Shown here piece by piece: positions 55,914 through 64,000 of a DNA stretch of 64,000 nucleotides. The stretch is from Sphingobium scionense (GTDB taxonomy: Bacteria; Pseudomonadota; Alphaproteobacteria; Sphingomonadales; Sphingomonadaceae): the NCBI RefSeq assembly GCF_014197035.1, contig NZ_JACIEU010000020.1:1-64000 (forward strand), given 5' to 3'. The position numbers were made by a program, and so were the translations under genes. The notes under the pieces were generated by a model that worked only from the letters and a program-made list of their open reading frames with translations, was not told the origin of the DNA and did not search any database. How positions within the stretch are numbered: the first letter of the stretch is position 1; every line of letters starts with the position of its first letter.

Positions 55914-56936
55914 ATGAGCGAAGAGGATCGTCTGATCACCCCCGCCCGCCGGGCCGAGGATGTCGATGCGGCGCTGCGGCCCAAGTCGCTCGACGAATTT
56001 GTCGGGCAGCAGGCCGCGCGCGAGAATCTGCGTATCTTCATCCAGGCGGCGCGCACCCGTGGCGAGGCGCTGGACCATGTGCTGTTCTTTGGCCCGCCGG
56101 GCCTTGGCAAGACGACGCTGGCACAGATCGTCGCCAAGGAAATGGGCGTGGGTTTCCGCGCGACGTCCGGCCCGGTGATCGCCAAGTCGGGCGATCTGGC
56201 CGCCCTGCTCACCAATCTGGACGAGGGCGATGTCCTGTTCGTCGACGAGATTCACCGGCTCAATCCGGCGGTCGAGGAAGTGCTCTATCCCGCGATGGAG
56301 GACCGGGCGCTCGACCTGATGATCGGCGAGGGGCCGTCGGCCCGCTCGGTGCGCATCGACCTGCCGCGCTTCACCCTGGTCGGGGCGACCACGCGCCAGG
56401 GGCTACTGACGACGCCGCTGCGCGATCGGTTCGGCATTCCGGTAAGGCTGCAATTCTACACGGTGGACGAACTGGAGTTAGTGGTGCGGCGCGCAGCGCG
56501 ACTGCTGGACCTGCCCATCACGCCCGATGGCGCGATCGAGATTGCCCGACGGTCGCGCGGGACGCCGCGCATCGCCGGGCGGCTGCTGCGTCGGGTGCGT
56601 GACTTTGCCAATGTCGCGGGCGCGCCGACCGTCGATGCCAAGGTGGCGGACGCGGCGCTGCAACGGCTGGAGGTCGATCATCTCGGCCTCGACCTGATGG
56701 ACCGGCGCTATCTGCACATGATCGCCGATATCTATCGTGGCGGGCCGGTGGGGGTCGAGACGCTGGCGGCGGGTCTGTCCGAAGCGCGCGACACGATCGA
56801 GGAAGTGGTCGAGCCCTATCTGATCCAGTTGGGGCTGATCGCCCGCACCGCGCGGGGTCGCTGCCTCAACGGGCCAGGCTGGAAACATCTGGGCCTCAAT
56901 CCCCCGGCCGGGTCGCAGGACGGGCTGTTCGACTGA
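55914..56936 (+). CDS. ruvB: Holliday junction helicase RuvB
   Basis: The 340-residue AAA+ motor has [19 protein letters not shown], Walker [10 protein letters not shown], Walker [11 protein letters not shown], sensor GATTRQGLL and the winged-helix end ([17 protein letters not shown]). It drives branch migration with RuvA in recombination repair. It is separated from ruvA by about 440 bases that contain the repeat-framed GIY-YIG gene, so cotranscription may be disturbed. Confidence 0.97.
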   Translation: MSEEDRLITPARRAEDVDAALRPKSLDEFVGQQAARENLRIFIQAARTRGEALDHVLFFGPPGLGKTTLAQIVAKEMGVGFRATSGPVIAKSGDLAALLTNLDEGDVLFVDEIHRLNPAVEEVLYPAMEDRALDLMIGEGPSARSVRIDLPRFTLVGATTRQGLLTTPLRDRFGIPVRLQFYTVDELELVVRRAARLLDLPITPDGAIEIARRSRGTPRIAGRLLRRVRDFANVAGAPTVDAKVADAALQRLEVDHLGLDLMDRRYLHMIADIYRGGPVGVETLAAGLSEARDTIEEVVEPYLIQLGLIARTARGRCLNGPGWKHLGLNPPAGSQDGLFD

Positions 56937-57113
56937 TCCCATTGGCGCTTGCGCCATGCGGCCAGCCTTTCTAGAGCGCGCGCTTTCCCGATTCGACGCA
57001 GCGATATGCGCCGAAACCGGTTATTGTGCATGGCCGTTACGGCAAGGCCGGGCTATAGCCAGCTGGCGCTGCAGGCGCGCGGCAGACGCGCCGATGTAAG
57101 AGGAGTTGAGCCT

Positions 57114-58892
57114 GTGAGGGCGATCGAACGTTTCCCCAATCTGGTCACCATGTTCTTTGCCCGCGCCAAGGAAAAGGGCGACGCGCCCTTCCTGTGGCGC
57201 AAGACGCAGGGAACATGGCAGTCGCTGAGCTGGACCGAGGTGACGCGCCAGGTGGCAGCGCTGGCGGCCGGGCTGAAGGCGGAAGGGCTGAAACCCGGCG
57301 ACCCGGTGATGCTGGTCAGCGAAAATCGCCCGGAATTCTGCATCGCCGATCTGGCGATCATGGCGGCCGGCTGTATCACGGTGCCGACCTACACCACCAA
57401 TACGACGCGCGACCATCAGCATATCCTGACCGACAGCGGCGCGCGCGCGGTGATCGTGTCGACCGCCAAGCTGGCGACGACGCTGATGCCGGCGGTGCTG
57501 CGATCGCAGGTCAGCCTGGTGATCCCGATGGAGCCGATCCGCGGTGCGCAGGGCAATTATACGTGCCGTCTGTGGTCCGACCTGATCGCCGCCCATCCGG
57601 CCGATGTCGATGCCTGTGCGCTGGCCCAGACCGCCGCGCGCAGCGACCAGGCGTGCATCATCTATACCAGCGGCACCGGCGGCGCGCCGCGCGGCGTGAT
57701 GCAGCATCATGGCGCGATCCTGGCCAATGTCGAAGGCGCGGGCCAGGTGGTGCTGGAGGATTTCGGCTGGGGCGACGAGGTCTTCCTGTCCTTCCTGCCG
57801 CTGAGCCACGCCTATGAGCATAGCGGCGGCCAGTTCCTGCCGATGCTGCTGGCCGGGCAGATCTATTATGCCGAAGGGCTGGAGAAGCTGGCCAGCAATA
57901 TCGAGGAAGCCCGGCCGACCATCATGGTCGTGGTGCCGCGCCTGTTCGAGGTGCTGCGCACGCGCATCATCAAGTCGATCGAGAAGCAGGGCAAGTTCCC
58001 CACCTATCTGCTCAACCAGGCGCTGCGCATCGCCGCCAAGGAACAGCAGGGCAAGTCGTCGATCGTCGATCTGCCGATGAAGGCGCTGCTGTCGCGCACC
58101 TTGATCCCCAAGATCCGGGCGCGGTTCGGTGGGCGGATGAAGGCGCTGGTGTCGGGCGGCGCGCCGCTGAACCCGGATGTCGGTCTGTTCTTCGAGGCGA
58201 TGGGGCTGATGCTGCTGCAGGGCTATGGCCAGACCGAGGCCGGCCCGGTGATCAGCTGCAACCGGCCCGCCGCCGGCATCGCGATGGATACGGTCGGCCC
58301 GCCGCTGGACGGGGTCGAGGTCAAGATCGCCGAGGATGGCGAGATATTGGTGCGCGGCGAGCTGGTGATGCACGGCTATTGGCGCAACCCGGCCGAGACC
58401 GAGAAGGTGTTGAAGAATGGCTGGCTGCATACCGGCGACATTGGCGAGATCGACGGTCGCGGCCGCATCCGCATCACCGACCGCAAGAAGGATCTGATCG
58501 TCAACGACAAGGGCGACAATGTGTCGCCGCAGAAGGTCGAAGGCATGCTGACGCTGCAGCCGGAGATCGGCCAGGCGATGGTCTATGGCGATCGTCGTCC
58601 GCATCTGGTCGGCCTGCTGGTGCCGGATTCGGAATGGACGATGGAATGGGCGGCCGCCAATAGCCGGCCGATCAAGGGCATCACCGATGATCCGACCTAT
58701 CTGGCGGCGCTGCGTGCGGCGGTCGACCGGGTCAATGACGATCTGTCGGTGATCGAGCGGGTGCGCCGCTTCATCCTGGCGGACGAACCCTTCGCGATCG
58801 AGAATGAGGAACTGACGCCGTCGATGAAGATCCGGCGCCATGTCATCCGCAAACGCTATCAGGACCGGCTGGACGCGCTCTACAAGGGGTAA
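57114..58892 (+). CDS. long-chain acyl-CoA synthetase (AMP-binding)
   Basis: About 592 residues. The adenylation P-loop reads CIIYTSGTGGAPRGVM, followed by the A5-type GYGQTEAGPVIS, GWLHTGDIGEID and ITDRKKDLIVNDKGDNVSP, typical of fatty-acyl-CoA ligases. It activates fatty acids to acyl-CoA in the cytoplasm. The GTG at 57114 was chosen because AGGAG lies eight bases upstream and the protein then begins VRAIERFPNLV; the open frame goes 55 codons further but without family similarity. Confidence 0.9.
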   Translation: MRAIERFPNLVTMFFARAKEKGDAPFLWRKTQGTWQSLSWTEVTRQVAALAAGLKAEGLKPGDPVMLVSENRPEFCIADLAIMAAGCITVPTYTTNTTRDHQHILTDSGARAVIVSTAKLATTLMPAVLRSQVSLVIPMEPIRGAQGNYTCRLWSDLIAAHPADVDACALAQTAARSDQACIIYTSGTGGAPRGVMQHHGAILANVEGAGQVVLEDFGWGDEVFLSFLPLSHAYEHSGGQFLPMLLAGQIYYAEGLEKLASNIEEARPTIMVVVPRLFEVLRTRIIKSIEKQGKFPTYLLNQALRIAAKEQQGKSSIVDLPMKALLSRTLIPKIRARFGGRMKALVSGGAPLNPDVGLFFEAMGLMLLQGYGQTEAGPVISCNRPAAGIAMDTVGPPLDGVEVKIAEDGEILVRGELVMHGYWRNPAETEKVLKNGWLHTGDIGEIDGRGRIRITDRKKDLIVNDKGDNVSPQKVEGMLTLQPEIGQAMVYGDRRPHLVGLLVPDSEWTMEWAAANSRPIKGITDDPTYLAALRAAVDRVNDDLSVIERVRRFILADEPFAIENEELTPSMKIRRHVIRKRYQDRLDALYKG

Positions 58893-58906
58893 GCGCGTCC
58901 CCGGAC

Positions 58907-59308
58907 CTATTTTGCCGGTGCACGATAAGGGGTGAAATCCCCCAGCGCGCAGCTGCCGGTGGCGATGCCGCTGACCAGGTCGGCGCTGGTGGTGATGTCG
59001 CCCCGGCAATATTGCGAGCCGAAGGTACGCACGATCATCGTGTCGCCGCGCGCCAGGCCGTTGCAACTGCCGATCAGTTCATTCTTGTAGACCAGCTTCT
59101 TGCTGACCCGATAGAGCAGCGTATTGCCGCTGATGACGGTGAAATTGGTCTGCGGCTCGCGATTGACGCAGCTCGTCTTTTCGCCCGGTTCCAGCCCGGC
59201 CAGCGCCTTTTCGAGCTTGGCCGCCTGCTTCTCGGTCAAGGGCGCAGGTTCATAGCTGCCAGCGCAAGCGGCCAGCGCCAGCGGCGCGAGACATATCCAT
59301 GCACGCAT
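58907..59308 (-). CDS. lipoprotein of unknown function
   Basis: The 133-residue protein has a lipoprotein signal with lipobox LALAACAG. The mature part has four cysteines (TSCVN, GSCNG, QYCRGD, GSCALG) and a TVISGNTLLYRVSKKLVY strand pair, suggesting a small disulfide-bonded beta domain. GGAGAG lies five bases before the ATG at 59308, which decides the start. It is convergent with the acyl-CoA synthetase gene. No known domain was recognised. Confidence 0.78.
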   Translation of the reverse strand: MRAWICLAPLALAACAGSYEPAPLTEKQAAKLEKALAGLEPGEKTSCVNREPQTNFTVISGNTLLYRVSKKLVYKNELIGSCNGLARGDTMIVRTFGSQYCRGDITTSADLVSGIATGSCALGDFTPYRAPAK

Positions 59309-59376
59309 TGCGACTCTCCATCCATGTCCTTGCAAACAGGACGTTGTGATAGCGCAGAATCCGTCAGGGACCGCGC

Positions 59377-60099
59377 CTAAAATGCGTCCTTGCCGGCCCG
59401 CCGATCCGCCAGTTGGGCCACGTCCTGCGCGCGCATGAAGATGTTGGTGTCGCGTTCCAGCGCGATCGTCGTGGGCACTGTCGGCTCGCCACGCGCACGG
59501 GCGGCAACGACATCCGCCATGCGCGCCTGGAGCGCGACATTGTCCGGCTCGACCGTCAGCGCGAATCGGCCATTGCTCTCCGTATATTCATGGGCGCAAT
59601 AGACGATGGTGTCGCCGGGCAGCGCCTTGAACCGCTGCATATTGGCGAACATCTGGGCGGGCGTCCCTTCAAACAGGCGGCCGCAGCCCATGGCAAAGAG
59701 CGTGTCGCCAACGAAGAGGATCGCGTCATCGGCCAGATGATAGGCGATATGGCCGGCGGTATGGGCGGGCACCGCCATCACCGTGGCGACATGATCGCCG
59801 ATGCGGACGCTGTCCCCCTCCCCCGCCTGCCGATCGAGCGTATCGATCTTCGCCGCTTCGGCCGCCGGGCCGGTGATGATGCAGCCGGTCTCAGCCTTGA
59901 TGCCGGCATTGCCGCCGACATGATCGGGGTGCCAATGGGTGTTCCAGATCTGGTCGATGGTCCAGCCGCGTTCCGCAGCCGCAGCCAGCACCGGATCGGC
60001 GACCGACGGGTCGACCGCGACCGTCTGGCCGCTGGCATCATCATGCAGCAGCCAGACATAATTGTCCGAGAGGACGGGGACGCGGACGACCTGCAGCAT
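59377..60099 (-). CDS. gloB: hydroxyacylglutathione hydrolase (glyoxalase II)
   Basis: The 240-residue metallo-beta-lactamase-fold enzyme has THWHPDHVGG (His55, His57, Asp59, His60), AHTAGHI, FVGDTLFAMGCGRLF and YCAHEYTESN. It hydrolyses S-lactoylglutathione to lactate and glutathione. The ATG at 60099 gives the usual MLQVVRVPVLSDNY start. It follows gloA by four bases, so both glyoxalases form one operon. Confidence 0.94.
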   Translation of the reverse strand: MLQVVRVPVLSDNYVWLLHDDASGQTVAVDPSVADPVLAAAAERGWTIDQIWNTHWHPDHVGGNAGIKAETGCIITGPAAEAAKIDTLDRQAGEGDSVRIGDHVATVMAVPAHTAGHIAYHLADDAILFVGDTLFAMGCGRLFEGTPAQMFANMQRFKALPGDTIVYCAHEYTESNGRFALTVEPDNVALQARMADVVAARARGEPTVPTTIALERDTNIFMRAQDVAQLADRRAGKDAF

Positions 60100-60103
60100 C
60101 GGC

Positions 60104-60538
60104 TTACCAGGCCCCGATATTGGGCATCGACACCCAGGGTTCGGCCGGGTCGAGCCGGCCGTCCTGCAGCAGTTCGACCGAGATATTGTCGGGGGTGCGG
60201 ATGAAGGCCATGTGGCCATCGCGCGGCGGGCGGTTGATGGTGATGCCGGCGTCCATCAGCCGCTGACAGGTCTCGTAGATATTATCGACCTGATAGGCGA
60301 GGTGGCCGAAATTGCGGCCGCCATCATAGACTTCCGCCGGGCTGCCATCCTGCGGGGGCCAGTTGTAGGTGAGTTCCACCTGCGCGTCTTCGTCGCCCGG
60401 TGCGGCGAGATAGACGAGGGTGAATCGCCCCGCCTCGCTGTCGAACCGCTTGACCTCCCTGAGGCCGAGCAGCTCGAAAAAGGCGATGGTCTTGTCGAGA
60501 TCCGTGACTCGGATCATCGTGTGCAGATATTTGAGCAA
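60104..60538 (-). CDS. gloA: lactoylglutathione lyase (glyoxalase I)
   Basis: A 144-residue enzyme with metal ligands His6 (YLHTMIRV), Glu55 (VELTYNW), His79 (FGHLAYQV) and Glu122 (ISVELLQ). It converts the methylglyoxal-glutathione adduct to S-lactoylglutathione. The start is TTG at 60538, supported by GGAG six bases upstream and by the canonical MLKYLHTMIRV beginning. It is followed directly by gloB. Confidence 0.94.
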   Translation of the reverse strand: MLKYLHTMIRVTDLDKTIAFFELLGLREVKRFDSEAGRFTLVYLAAPGDEDAQVELTYNWPPQDGSPAEVYDGGRNFGHLAYQVDNIYETCQRLMDAGITINRPPRDGHMAFIRTPDNISVELLQDGRLDPAEPWVSMPNIGAW

Positions 60539-60640
60539 GGCTTTCTCCGTTCGTCGCCATAAAGCAACGGTTCATCGGCAGATTGGCAGATAGCTCCATA
60601 AATAGGGCCGGGACCTGCCCGGCGGAAGAGGAAAGCGATC

Positions 60641-61348
60641 ATGGCTCTGGAAATGCGGGACAAGGTGCTGCTCGGTTCGGCGGCGTTGCTGGCGGTCGGC
60701 GTGGTCGCGGGCGGCTATCTGTTGGGCGATGGCCTCAAGCGCGCCAGGGCGGCCGACCGGTCGGTCACGGTAAGAGGTCTCGCCGAAAAGGACGTGACCG
60801 CCGACCTTGCCACCTGGTCGATCAGCTATTCGGCGACCGGCACCGACCTGCCGACGGTGCGGGCGGAAATCGATGCCAATACCGAGGAATTGAAGGCCTA
60901 TTTCGCCAGCCTGGGGTTCAGGTCCGATGCGCTGACCCCGGTCGGCGCGGGCGTGAACCAATATCTCAACAACGGCATCAACAATATCACCATCACCCAG
61001 CGGATGCTGCTGCGCACCACCGACATCGCCCGCGCCCAGCGCGCCGTCGCGCAGCAGTTCGACCTGGTCCGGCGCGGCGTGACGCTGCAGGAAGGATCGG
61101 GGATGCGCTACAGCTTTACCAAGCTGAATGACCTGAAACCGCCGATGGTGGCGGCGGCGACGCGGGATGCGCGCGCGGCGGCCGAGCAGTTCGCCAAGGA
61201 TTCAGGGTCCGGCGTCGGCGGCATAAAGAGCGCGACCCAGGGCTATTTCTCGATCGACCCGCGCGACGGCGAGGGTGGCGACGGATCGAGCGACACGCCT
61301 TACAAGAAGGTGCGCGTCGTCACGACCGTCGATTTCTACCTGAAATAG
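60641..61348 (+). CDS. SIMPL domain (DUF541) membrane-anchored protein
   Basis: The 235-residue protein has an N-terminal anchor (VLLGSAALLAVGVVAGGYLLG). The SIMPL domain follows: RSVTVRGLAEKDVTADLATW, ANTEELKAYFASLGF, and a C-terminal VRVVTTVDFYLK strand. SIMPL proteins are periplasmic, and some have been linked to signalling or oxidative stress, but no activity is established. AGAGGAAA lies six bases before the ATG. Confidence 0.85.
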   Translation: MALEMRDKVLLGSAALLAVGVVAGGYLLGDGLKRARAADRSVTVRGLAEKDVTADLATWSISYSATGTDLPTVRAEIDANTEELKAYFASLGFRSDALTPVGAGVNQYLNNGINNITITQRMLLRTTDIARAQRAVAQQFDLVRRGVTLQEGSGMRYSFTKLNDLKPPMVAAATRDARAAAEQFAKDSGSGVGGIKSATQGYFSIDPRDGEGGDGSSDTPYKKVRVVTTVDFYLK

Positions 61349-61352
61349 CGGC

Positions 61353-62246
61353 TCAGTTCGCCGGGGGTGACGCCGGCGCGGGCAGTCGGCCGAGATTGTC
61401 GGCCGCTGCCTTGCCGGCCGGTGCATCCGGCGCCAGTTTCACCGCCCGTTGCCAGGCGGAGCGGGCGATATCCGTATGGTCGGTCAGGACGGCGATATTG
61501 CCCTCCTCCAGCGCAACCGAGGCATCGTCGGGCGACAATTGCACGGCGCGGGCAATATGCGCCTGGGCCAGTGCCAGTTCGCCGGTGCGACGCGCCAGCG
61601 TGGCCGACAGCAGCCAGGCAAGCGGATCCTTGGGCGCCTGAACCAGCGCGGTGTCGAGCGAGCCGCGGGCGCCATCGGCATCGCCCAGTGCCACCAGCGC
61701 GCGGGCGCGATCGAGATGCAGCTCGCCCTTTTCCATGCCGTCGGGCAGGCCACGGGCCAGCGCCGCGTCGAAATCCTCCCGCGCCTTCTTCGCGTCGCCG
61801 CTGGCAAGGGCGGCATTGCCGGCCTGGCCCCAGAGGCGCGCGCTCTGCACGATCTCACCGCCGCGCTCGGCTTCCTCCGCCGCCTGTTCGAAGGCGACGA
61901 TCGCCGGCCCCCAGCGTTCGGCCCGCGACAAAGCAAAGCCCATGCAGTGGCGAGCGTAGAAGCTGCCCCCGTCGATCCGCCAATTCTGCGCGAAGGTGAT
62001 CGCCTTGTCCGGCGATTCCAGCGCCTGGTCGAGACAGGCCTGGAACGGTCCGGCAAATTTCGCCGGGACCGGGATGCGCCCGTCGGCGTCCGGCGCCGAA
62101 CGCGCGGCAGCGGCCTGTTGTACCGACGCTGCGGAGGCGGCCGCCGCTGCGGCATCCTCCTTCTTCTTGCGGCTGTTGCGCATCACCGCCTCGATCTCGG
62201 GATCATAGGCCTGCATGAACATCAGGAGGGGGAGGATGACGGGCAT
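61353..62246 (-). CDS. tetratricopeptide-repeat protein
   Basis: The 297-residue product has an N-terminal hydrophobic stretch (MPVILPLLMFMQAYD) that may be a signal or anchor, then an Ala-rich KKKEDAAAAAASAASVQQ segment. At least five TPR-like helix pairs follow (SGDAKKAREDFDAALARG, LGDADGARGSLDTALVQ, RTGELALAQAHIARAVQL). It probably scaffolds protein complexes. Its start overlaps the stop of the alpha/beta hydrolase gene by one base (TGATG). Confidence 0.8.
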   Translation of the reverse strand: MPVILPLLMFMQAYDPEIEAVMRNSRKKKEDAAAAAASAASVQQAAAARSAPDADGRIPVPAKFAGPFQACLDQALESPDKAITFAQNWRIDGGSFYARHCMGFALSRAERWGPAIVAFEQAAEEAERGGEIVQSARLWGQAGNAALASGDAKKAREDFDAALARGLPDGMEKGELHLDRARALVALGDADGARGSLDTALVQAPKDPLAWLLSATLARRTGELALAQAHIARAVQLSPDDASVALEEGNIAVLTDHTDIARSAWQRAVKLAPDAPAGKAAADNLGRLPAPASPPAN

Positions 62247-62998
62247 CAGCGATTGTCCAGAAGAGCGGCGACGGTGCGGATCAACAGGGCGATGTCGCCG
62301 TCGCGGGAAAGGCGATGGTCGCCATCCTTAATGAGCAGCGTCTGCACATCGGATGAACGCAGCCGATCGGCGGTGCGCAACGCGATCTCCCAGGGGACAT
62401 CCCTATCGCACTGGCCCTGGAGCAGCCGGACCGGGCAGTCGATCGCGATTGCGTCTTCCAGCAGGCGATGCGCCTGACCGGACTGCCAGAAGCCCAGCGT
62501 CGTTACATAGGGCTGGTCACCATAGGGGGTAGGTTCCTCGATCCGCCCCTCGGTCGCCAGCAACACCTTGTCGGCATCGGTAAAGCCCCATTGGGTGAAG
62601 TCGGGCGCGGCGGCGATGCCGACCAGCCCCATGACACGATCCGGGCGGGCCAGCGTGACCAGCAGCGCCAGCCAGCCACCCATGGACGATCCGACCAGCA
62701 GCAGCGGCCCCTGTGTCAGTCCATCGATCAGCGCCAGCGCATCGTCACGCCAGCTGGCAAGCGTGCCATCCTCGAACCGGCCCTCGCTGGCGCCGCAACC
62801 GGCATAGTCGAGCCGCAGCATCGCCCTGCCCTGCTCGGCGGCCCAGGCGTCGAGCGCGATCGCCTTGCTCCCTTCCATGTCCGACATGTAGCCCGGCAGG
62901 AAGAGGATGGTCGGCCCCCGCCCCGGACGATGGCGATAGGCGAGGCGCAGCCCGTCGGCGCGCGCAAAAAAGTCGGGCAAAGATTCGGGCGCGTTCAA
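62246..62998 (-). CDS. alpha/beta hydrolase
   Basis: The 250-residue serine hydrolase has the oxyanion strand TILFLPGYMSDMEGSK, DYAGCGASEG, the nucleophile elbow VGSSMGGWLA, the acid in QCDRDVPWEI and the His in KDGDHRLS. The pattern resembles ABHD10-type thioesterases or BEM46-like enzymes; the substrate is unknown. The start is TTG at 62998, with GGAG about ten bases upstream. It is translationally coupled to the TPR gene. Confidence 0.85.
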   Translation of the reverse strand: MNAPESLPDFFARADGLRLAYRHRPGRGPTILFLPGYMSDMEGSKAIALDAWAAEQGRAMLRLDYAGCGASEGRFEDGTLASWRDDALALIDGLTQGPLLLVGSSMGGWLALLVTLARPDRVMGLVGIAAAPDFTQWGFTDADKVLLATEGRIEEPTPYGDQPYVTTLGFWQSGQAHRLLEDAIAIDCPVRLLQGQCDRDVPWEIALRTADRLRSSDVQTLLIKDGDHRLSRDGDIALLIRTVAALLDNR

Positions 62999-63155
62999 GT
63001 TTCAAAGGCTCCATCGCTGCGGGCCGGGCACGGCATGATCCCGGATTGCCATGTTTTGACGGCGAAAATAGCCCTTTCCCGTGAAAGTTCAAAAAAAACG
63101 CATTGGCGCGTTGACAGCTTTGGAGGCCGCCGTTAGAGGCGCACTCCTACCCCGT

Positions 63156-63242
63156 GCCCAGATGGCGGAATTGGTAGACGCACCAGCTTCAGGTGCTGGC
63201 GATCGCAAGGTCGTGGAGGTTCGAGTCCTCTTCTGGGCACCA
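63156..63242 (+). tRNA. tRNA-Leu(CAG), CCA encoded
   Basis: The acceptor stem GCCCAGA/TCTGGGC closes at 63156 and 63238, followed by A and an encoded CCA. The D-arm contains GGAATTGGTAGACGC, the anticodon stem CCAGC/GCTGG holds the loop TTCAGGT with anticodon CAG (63190-63192), a long variable arm is present and the T-loop is GGTTCGAGTCC. The long variable arm confirms a class II leucine tRNA. A P4-type integrase gene starts about 175 bases downstream, so its 3' end is the likely attachment site. Confidence 0.96.
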
Positions 63243-63271
63243 GAGACCTTTCCGGCGACGTCCGGGAAGGT

Positions 63272-63290
63272 CCAGCAAGCAGCTGGTTTT
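63272..63290 (+). terminator. terminator of tRNA-Leu
   Basis: A 5-bp stem CCAGC/GCTGG (63272-63276 with 63282-63286) with loop AAGCA is followed by TTTT. It is preceded by a longer hairpin ACCTTTCCGG/CCGGGAAGGT (63246-63271), which contains one T-G pair. Confidence 0.6.
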
Positions 63291-63355
63291 ACAGCATTTT
63301 TTCAGTGAAAATCGCCAAATGAAATCCGGGCTCATCCACCCGAATCCATTGGCAG

Positions 63356-63416
63356 CACCATCAGAATGATGGTGTTTTTGATGGTGCCGGCGAGCCCCTT
63401 TGGAGCTGGCACCATC
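63356..63416 (+). promoter_or_regulatory. four-segment leader of the integrase gene (possible attenuator)
   Basis: Four complementary segments occur in order: CACCATC (63356-63362), GATGGTG (63368-63374) followed by five T, GATGGTGCC (63380-63388), and GGCACCATC (63408-63416) directly before the ATG. Segments 1:2 make an intrinsic terminator. Segments 3:4 make a 9-bp hairpin with the GGAG ribosome site in its loop. Pairings 1:3 and 2:4 are also possible, so the structures are mutually exclusive. Confidence 0.55.
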
Positions 63417-64000
63417 ATGGCACTGAATCACATCCAGATCACCAACGCCAAACCTCGGGACAAGGCCTATAAACTGGCCGACGCCGATGGGTTGTATCTC
63501 GCCGTCCAGACGAACGGTACGAAACTCTGGCGCATGAACTACCGGTATCTCGGTCGACAGAAGACGCTCTATTTCGGCGCGTGGCCCGAGGTAGGGATAG
63601 CCATGGCGCGCCAGCAGCGCGCCGCAGCAAGGGAGCAAATCGCCGCCGGGCTCGATCCCGCCGCTGAGAAGCGGAGCGACACACTTGCGCGCAAGGTGGC
63701 TGCGGACAACACATTCAGGACGATCGCTGAAGAATGGGTGGCGAAGAATGAGCGGGAGGGGCGCGCGCCGATCACGCTCGACAAGATTCGTTGGCTGCTC
63801 GGCATGGCCTATCCCATGATCGGCAGCTTTCCTGTCTCAAAGATATCGCCGCAGGAAGTCCTGGCCGTCCTGCGCAAGGTGGAGGCGACCGGCCGCTACG
63901 AAAGTGCGCGCCGGATGCGCAGCGTGCTCAGTCGGGTTTTTCGCTATGCGATCGCGACCGCTCGGGCGGATCGCGATGTCGCGGCCGACCTGCGTGGCGC
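63417..64000 (+). CDS. P4-type tyrosine integrase (3' end beyond window)
   Basis: The frame runs off the right edge after about 194 residues. It begins MALNHIQITNAKPRDKAYKL, followed by ADGLYLAVQTNGTKLWRMNY and TLYFGAWPEVGIAMARQQR, the DUF4102 arm-binding domain of P4-type integrases. A SAM-like core-binding domain is next (FRTIAEEWVAKNEREG, ARRMRSVLSRVFRYAIAT). The catalytic Arg-His-Arg-Tyr part lies outside the window. Such enzymes insert genomic islands at tRNA 3' ends, and tRNA-Leu lies just upstream. The ATG at 63417 was chosen because the in-frame upstream ATGs lie inside the leader hairpins. Confidence 0.9.
   Translation, partial: MALNHIQITNAKPRDKAYKLADADGLYLAVQTNGTKLWRMNYRYLGRQKTLYFGAWPEVGIAMARQQRAAAREQIAAGLDPAAEKRSDTLARKVAADNTFRTIAEEWVAKNEREGRAPITLDKIRWLLGMAYPMIGSFPVSKISPQEVLAVLRKVEATGRYESARRMRSVLSRVFRYAIATARADRDVAADLRG

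Overview
The window is GC-rich chromosomal DNA of an alphaproteobacterium, most likely a Sphingomonadaceae member (Sphingobium/Sphingomonas type). The basis is large TonB-dependent receptors with TTG/GTG starts, an mutY|dciA-dsb-dsb-smc block, an xseA-DUF2093-M23 block, plant-type glutamate-cysteine ligase, NodT-type efflux lipoprotein and the dispersed palindrome whose translation reads LKQVQHD. Genus is inference; no rRNA marker is present. LAYOUT. 1-5389 (+): end of a galactan/pectin side-chain utilisation operon: KduD-like dehydrogenase (cut at the left edge), GH35 beta-galactosidase, GH53 endo-galactanase and a GH43 lipoprotein, the last three coupled by overlapping start/stop codons. 5345-10442 (-): five-gene efflux operon marR-FUSC-DUF1656-hlyD-nodT (AaeXAB-like), each gene overlapping the next, with a palindromic operator next to the marR start. 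10546-15617: M16 double-domain metalloprotease plus a small protein (-), divergent from an M28 peptidase (+). 15715-19022 (+): clpB and a 2-oxoglutarate oxygenase gene; a second, diverged copy of the clpB 3' end lies just after the oxygenase gene. 19139-28514: two large TonB-dependent receptors (-) bracket a TPR/aspartyl-hydroxylase gene and a divergent sulfotransferase-like gene; both receptors share an unusual double-hairpin 5' leader. 28908-35799: small exported protein, M23 peptidase/DUF2093/xseA (-), purD, a membrane-anchored HhH protein, an acyltransferase 3 and an SGNH hydrolase. 35800-39948 (-): mutY-nudC-tldE/pmbA-IMPase. 39975-46140 (+): dciA, two DsbA-like oxidoreductases, smc, then a BrnT/BrnA toxin-antitoxin pair. 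46218-53427: aminotransferase, phospholipase D-like, ubiA, rsmE, gshA and a polytopic ICMT-like methyltransferase. 53478-56936: DUF1345, a degenerate ClpP-like protein, ruvA, a GIY-YIG gene framed by a perfect 28-nt inverted repeat, and ruvB. 57114-62998: acyl-CoA synthetase, lipoprotein, gloB/gloA, SIMPL protein, TPR protein and alpha/beta hydrolase. 63156-64000: tRNA-Leu(CAG) followed by a P4-type tyrosine integrase that runs off the window, marking the left end of a probable genomic island. HOW THE GENES WORK TOGETHER. The left operon would cut beta-1,4-galactan internally (GH53), trim galactose (GH35) and remove side-chain sugars (GH43), with KduD handling a keto-deoxy sugar acid. gshA, gloA and gloB supply the glutathione-dependent methylglyoxal route. 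mutY, nudC, xseA, ruvA/B, smc and dciA form a DNA maintenance set spread over several operons. The most unusual items are the shared receptor leaders, the clpB tail remnant, the hydroxylase/sulfotransferase pair between two receptors, the repeat-framed GIY-YIG gene and the four-segment leader of the island integrase.
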